Assembly: GCA_018881555.1 (NCBI GenBank) | Contig: JACAXG010000107.1 | Location: 248,001-312,000 of the forward strand | Direction of reading: 5' to 3' | Source: Amblyornis subalaris | Taxonomy: Eukaryota > Chordata > Aves > Passeriformes > Ptilonorhynchidae | Length of the DNA stretch: 64,000 nucleotides | In this document: positions 61,628-64,000 of the stretch, piece after piece | Position numbering within the stretch: the stretch's first letter is position 1 | Layout: each line of letters starts with the position of its first letter | Notes under the pieces: generated by a model | Database searches by the model: none | Told to the model about the DNA's origin: nothing | The model's input: only the letters and a program-made list of their open reading frames with translations | Program-made: the position numbers and the translations under genes

Positions 61628-62202
61628 TACTGGTGGATGAAAAACTGGTCACAAGACAGCTATGTGCACTCACAGCCTGGAAAGCCAAACTTGTCCTGGG
61701 CTGCATCCCCAGCACCATGGGCAGCAGATCGAGGGAGGGGGTTCTGTCCCTCTGCTCCTCTCTGGTGAGACCCCACCTGCAGTGCTGCATCCAGCTGTAG
61801 GGCCCCCAGTACAGGAAAGATGTGGATCTGTTGGAGCAAGTCCAGAGGGGGCCACAAAAATGATCCCAGGGCTGGAACACCTCTCCTATGGGGAAAGGCA
61901 GAAGCAGTTGGGGAAAGCTCTGGGTAGACCATATTGCAGACTTTCAATATTTAAAAAGGGCTCATAGGAAACACAGAGACTTCTACCAGGTTCTGTAGGG
62001 ACAGGACAAGGGGCAGAAGCTTTAAACAGAAAGAGGGTGAGTTTAGACTGAAATTAAGGAAGAAATTTTTCATTATGAAGTTGGGGAGACACAGAAACAA
62101 GGTGCTCAGAGAAGTTGTGGTTGCCCCATTCCTGGAAGTGTTTGAGGACTAGATGACTTTTAACTGTCCCTTCCAACCCAAACCATTCTGTCATTCTGTG
62201 AT
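61628..62202 (+). mobile_element. CR1 LINE 3' fragment with intact tail
   Basis: It begins within ORF2 (GTACTGGTGGATGAAAAACTGG, GCCAAACTTGTCCTGGGCTGC). The broken translation gives PHLQCCIQL, GPQYRKDVDLLEQVQ and FQYLK. It ends with CCTTCCAACCCAAACCATTCTG and two ATTCTGT-type tail units. The ORF has in-frame stops and a shortened C-terminal region. It shares its tail type with the short CR1 at 15386-15499. Confidence 0.94.
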
Positions 62203-64000
62203 CCCCAAGCTTTGGAAATACAGACACTGTTGATGTTCAGCATGATGCCTCCAGCCTTTCCTGAGCGACAGGTCTGTGTTCCAGTGCTGCCGTTTATCTC
62301 CCAAAGTCATGCAATGCACATCAATCATTTCTGACATATATTGACACTGAGTTCCTTCTGTGTATTCCTCACACTGGTGTACAGACGTTTTAGCTTCACA
62401 TGTTGTTCATTCTCTATCCTGGATCTTACAGTCCCAGCTCTGATGAATAATTCATTTATGTCAATGAAGTGCTACAGTCTGTCAGGACACAGTTGCATAG
62501 CAGAAGCCAAGACAGAACCTAAAATTTCAAGCCCCTTCACCAGCTGGATTTGAGCCCTAAAGACTAGAAATAACAAGTATTGATGATTCTCTTTCTTTTG
62601 GCCAGTAATGCTGTTCAGGAGCCACAAATGTCTCCTGGAAGTTCATCTGTAACTAGCACACTTCCCTGAAGAAGGGTTCTGAGCTGTCAGCATTTATGAC
62701 CAGCCAGCCAACCAACCTTTCCGTACAAGCTGCCAAAACACATCCTTGGAAGAAGCCTGGTCAGCTATTAAGAGGACCTTAGAGCAATCAAAACATTACC
62801 TGGTACCCAGGTAGTACATTGCTGCAATAGTTCGCACAGGGAAATTTAGCAGGACACCTCGCTCCCCCAACCCAGCCCCCCAAAACAACCAAAAAATCCA
62901 AAACCAGACTTACTGCAGCACCAATGTCCTTATTACTATAAAAATCTTTTATCACACATAACTGCTTAAGGGCTCTGTATCTTTGAGAAAGCTTCAGGTC
63001 TGCACAAAATACCCCAGTTATGGCAACATGTCTTATTTTAGCTCTATATAATTTCAGGATGACCGCAAGTTGGAGACTTTCTCTTTACAAAGGTCATCAA
63101 ATTCAAATAGAAGTAAAGACACTGTTAATTCAACATCCAGACAAGCTTTTTCTAAGGTAAATTTATTAAGCCTCTAAACATCAGTGTTACCAAGCATCCC
63201 TCATGACTCAAAATGTTTCTGTATTACATTTTAGGCCCATCTTCTCTTGGCCAAAAATATGTATTTTAGTTCAATATTATTTCTTGAACTAATGTTCGAG
63301 ATGTAACGTTTGTCCAAACACAACCAGAATTGATACTCTTGGCCTCTAAGGTTGAAATCAATTACCAGTTGCCAAGCTGATTTGCCTGTTTATGCTCACT
63401 GACAAACACCCTGAGGTCCTCTCTGGCTATCTGACACTTCAAATTTGGGACAGCTTGTGAAAGTTGAACTCAATCATGCACAAAGGTACAGAAGGATTTT
63501 TACACAGGTTGGTGCCATCTCCACACTGCCACTGATGTGTTTTGGAGTAATGTCACCTGGCAATGCTCACCTGAAAGCCTGAAACCAGAACAGTATCTAA
63601 TGGTCTCTGCTTAAATGTGCACCTGAACTGCATCCCACGGGCTACCTTTTTTCTGAATCCTGGACATGAGCAACAATTGAGTACCTAACAATGAGATACC
63701 TGAAATTTCCAGCTAAGTGTATCAGATGCAGTTATGTGGATTTTAACAAGCCATATGCTGGGATCAGAATCCAACAAGTGCTATTGATTTTACTGAGACT
63801 CGGGGCTGGCTGTTACTTCCCTACTTTTAGGGTTTGGGGGATTTTTAGATATCACAGAGCACCACTCAAAAACCAGTATTTGTAAGAAGGAGAGAAAAGC
63901 AGACAGAGAGAGGTTTTAAAATTCGGATCAGTATTATCCATGCTACTGCTGCCAATTCTGATCTTAACATTTATCCAAATAAGAGGCTGGGGGATGAGGA
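62203..64000. other. Upstream intergenic sequence, nothing recognised
   Basis: I see no repeat family, exon or RNA gene up to the right edge. The open frame at 63691-63885 resembles no known protein. Confidence 0.55.

Overview
The window looks like nuclear DNA from a bird. It is almost entirely non-coding. Its repeats are CR1 LINE fragments, one solo LTR of a common avian endogenous-retrovirus type, and old amniote relics (an L3-like ancient CR1 and a MIR). Repeat density is low, and one sharp CpG island stands out. I cannot name the species. Scattered single N bases suggest a draft assembly.

I can support one gene. On the minus strand, positions 37767-37676 encode the first 30 and two-thirds codons of CAMK1D (calcium/calmodulin-dependent protein kinase 1D). 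This coding piece ends at a splice donor and sits in a CpG-island promoter at about 37500-39060. The gene runs leftwards out of the window, so 1-37675 is the 5' part of CAMK1D intron 1 and 39061-64000 is upstream flanking DNA. No other coding exon of CAMK1D or of a neighbouring gene is recognisable. Long open frames elsewhere are chance or composition-driven, and many only open at TTG or GTG.

Layout by region: 1-8150 is intron without recognised repeats. 8150-10900 is a nest of LINE debris: a CR1 piece on the plus strand, then a decayed ancient CR1 on the minus strand that is split by a 602-bp solo LTR. 10900-37500 is intron with a CR1 tail (15.4 kb), two CpG-rich patches (17.3 and 18.2 kb), a MIR relic (22.4 kb), a microsatellite (27.1 kb), a CpG patch (33.6 kb) and a POU/homeodomain-type motif cluster (36.2 kb). 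37500-39060 is the promoter island, with purine and pyrimidine tracts that switch strand and a 10-bp GCGC minisatellite. 43805-44428 is a CR1 on the minus strand, directly followed by a small isolated CpG-dense element (44565-44945). 59786-62202 is a second pile-up of CR1 fragments. The rest is unremarkable.

I see no new multi-gene system. The most useful leads are regulatory: an AUG-free leader of at least 721 nt upstream of the CAMK1D start, the unusual promoter tracts, and isolated CpG-rich islets that could be enhancers or alternative promoters.
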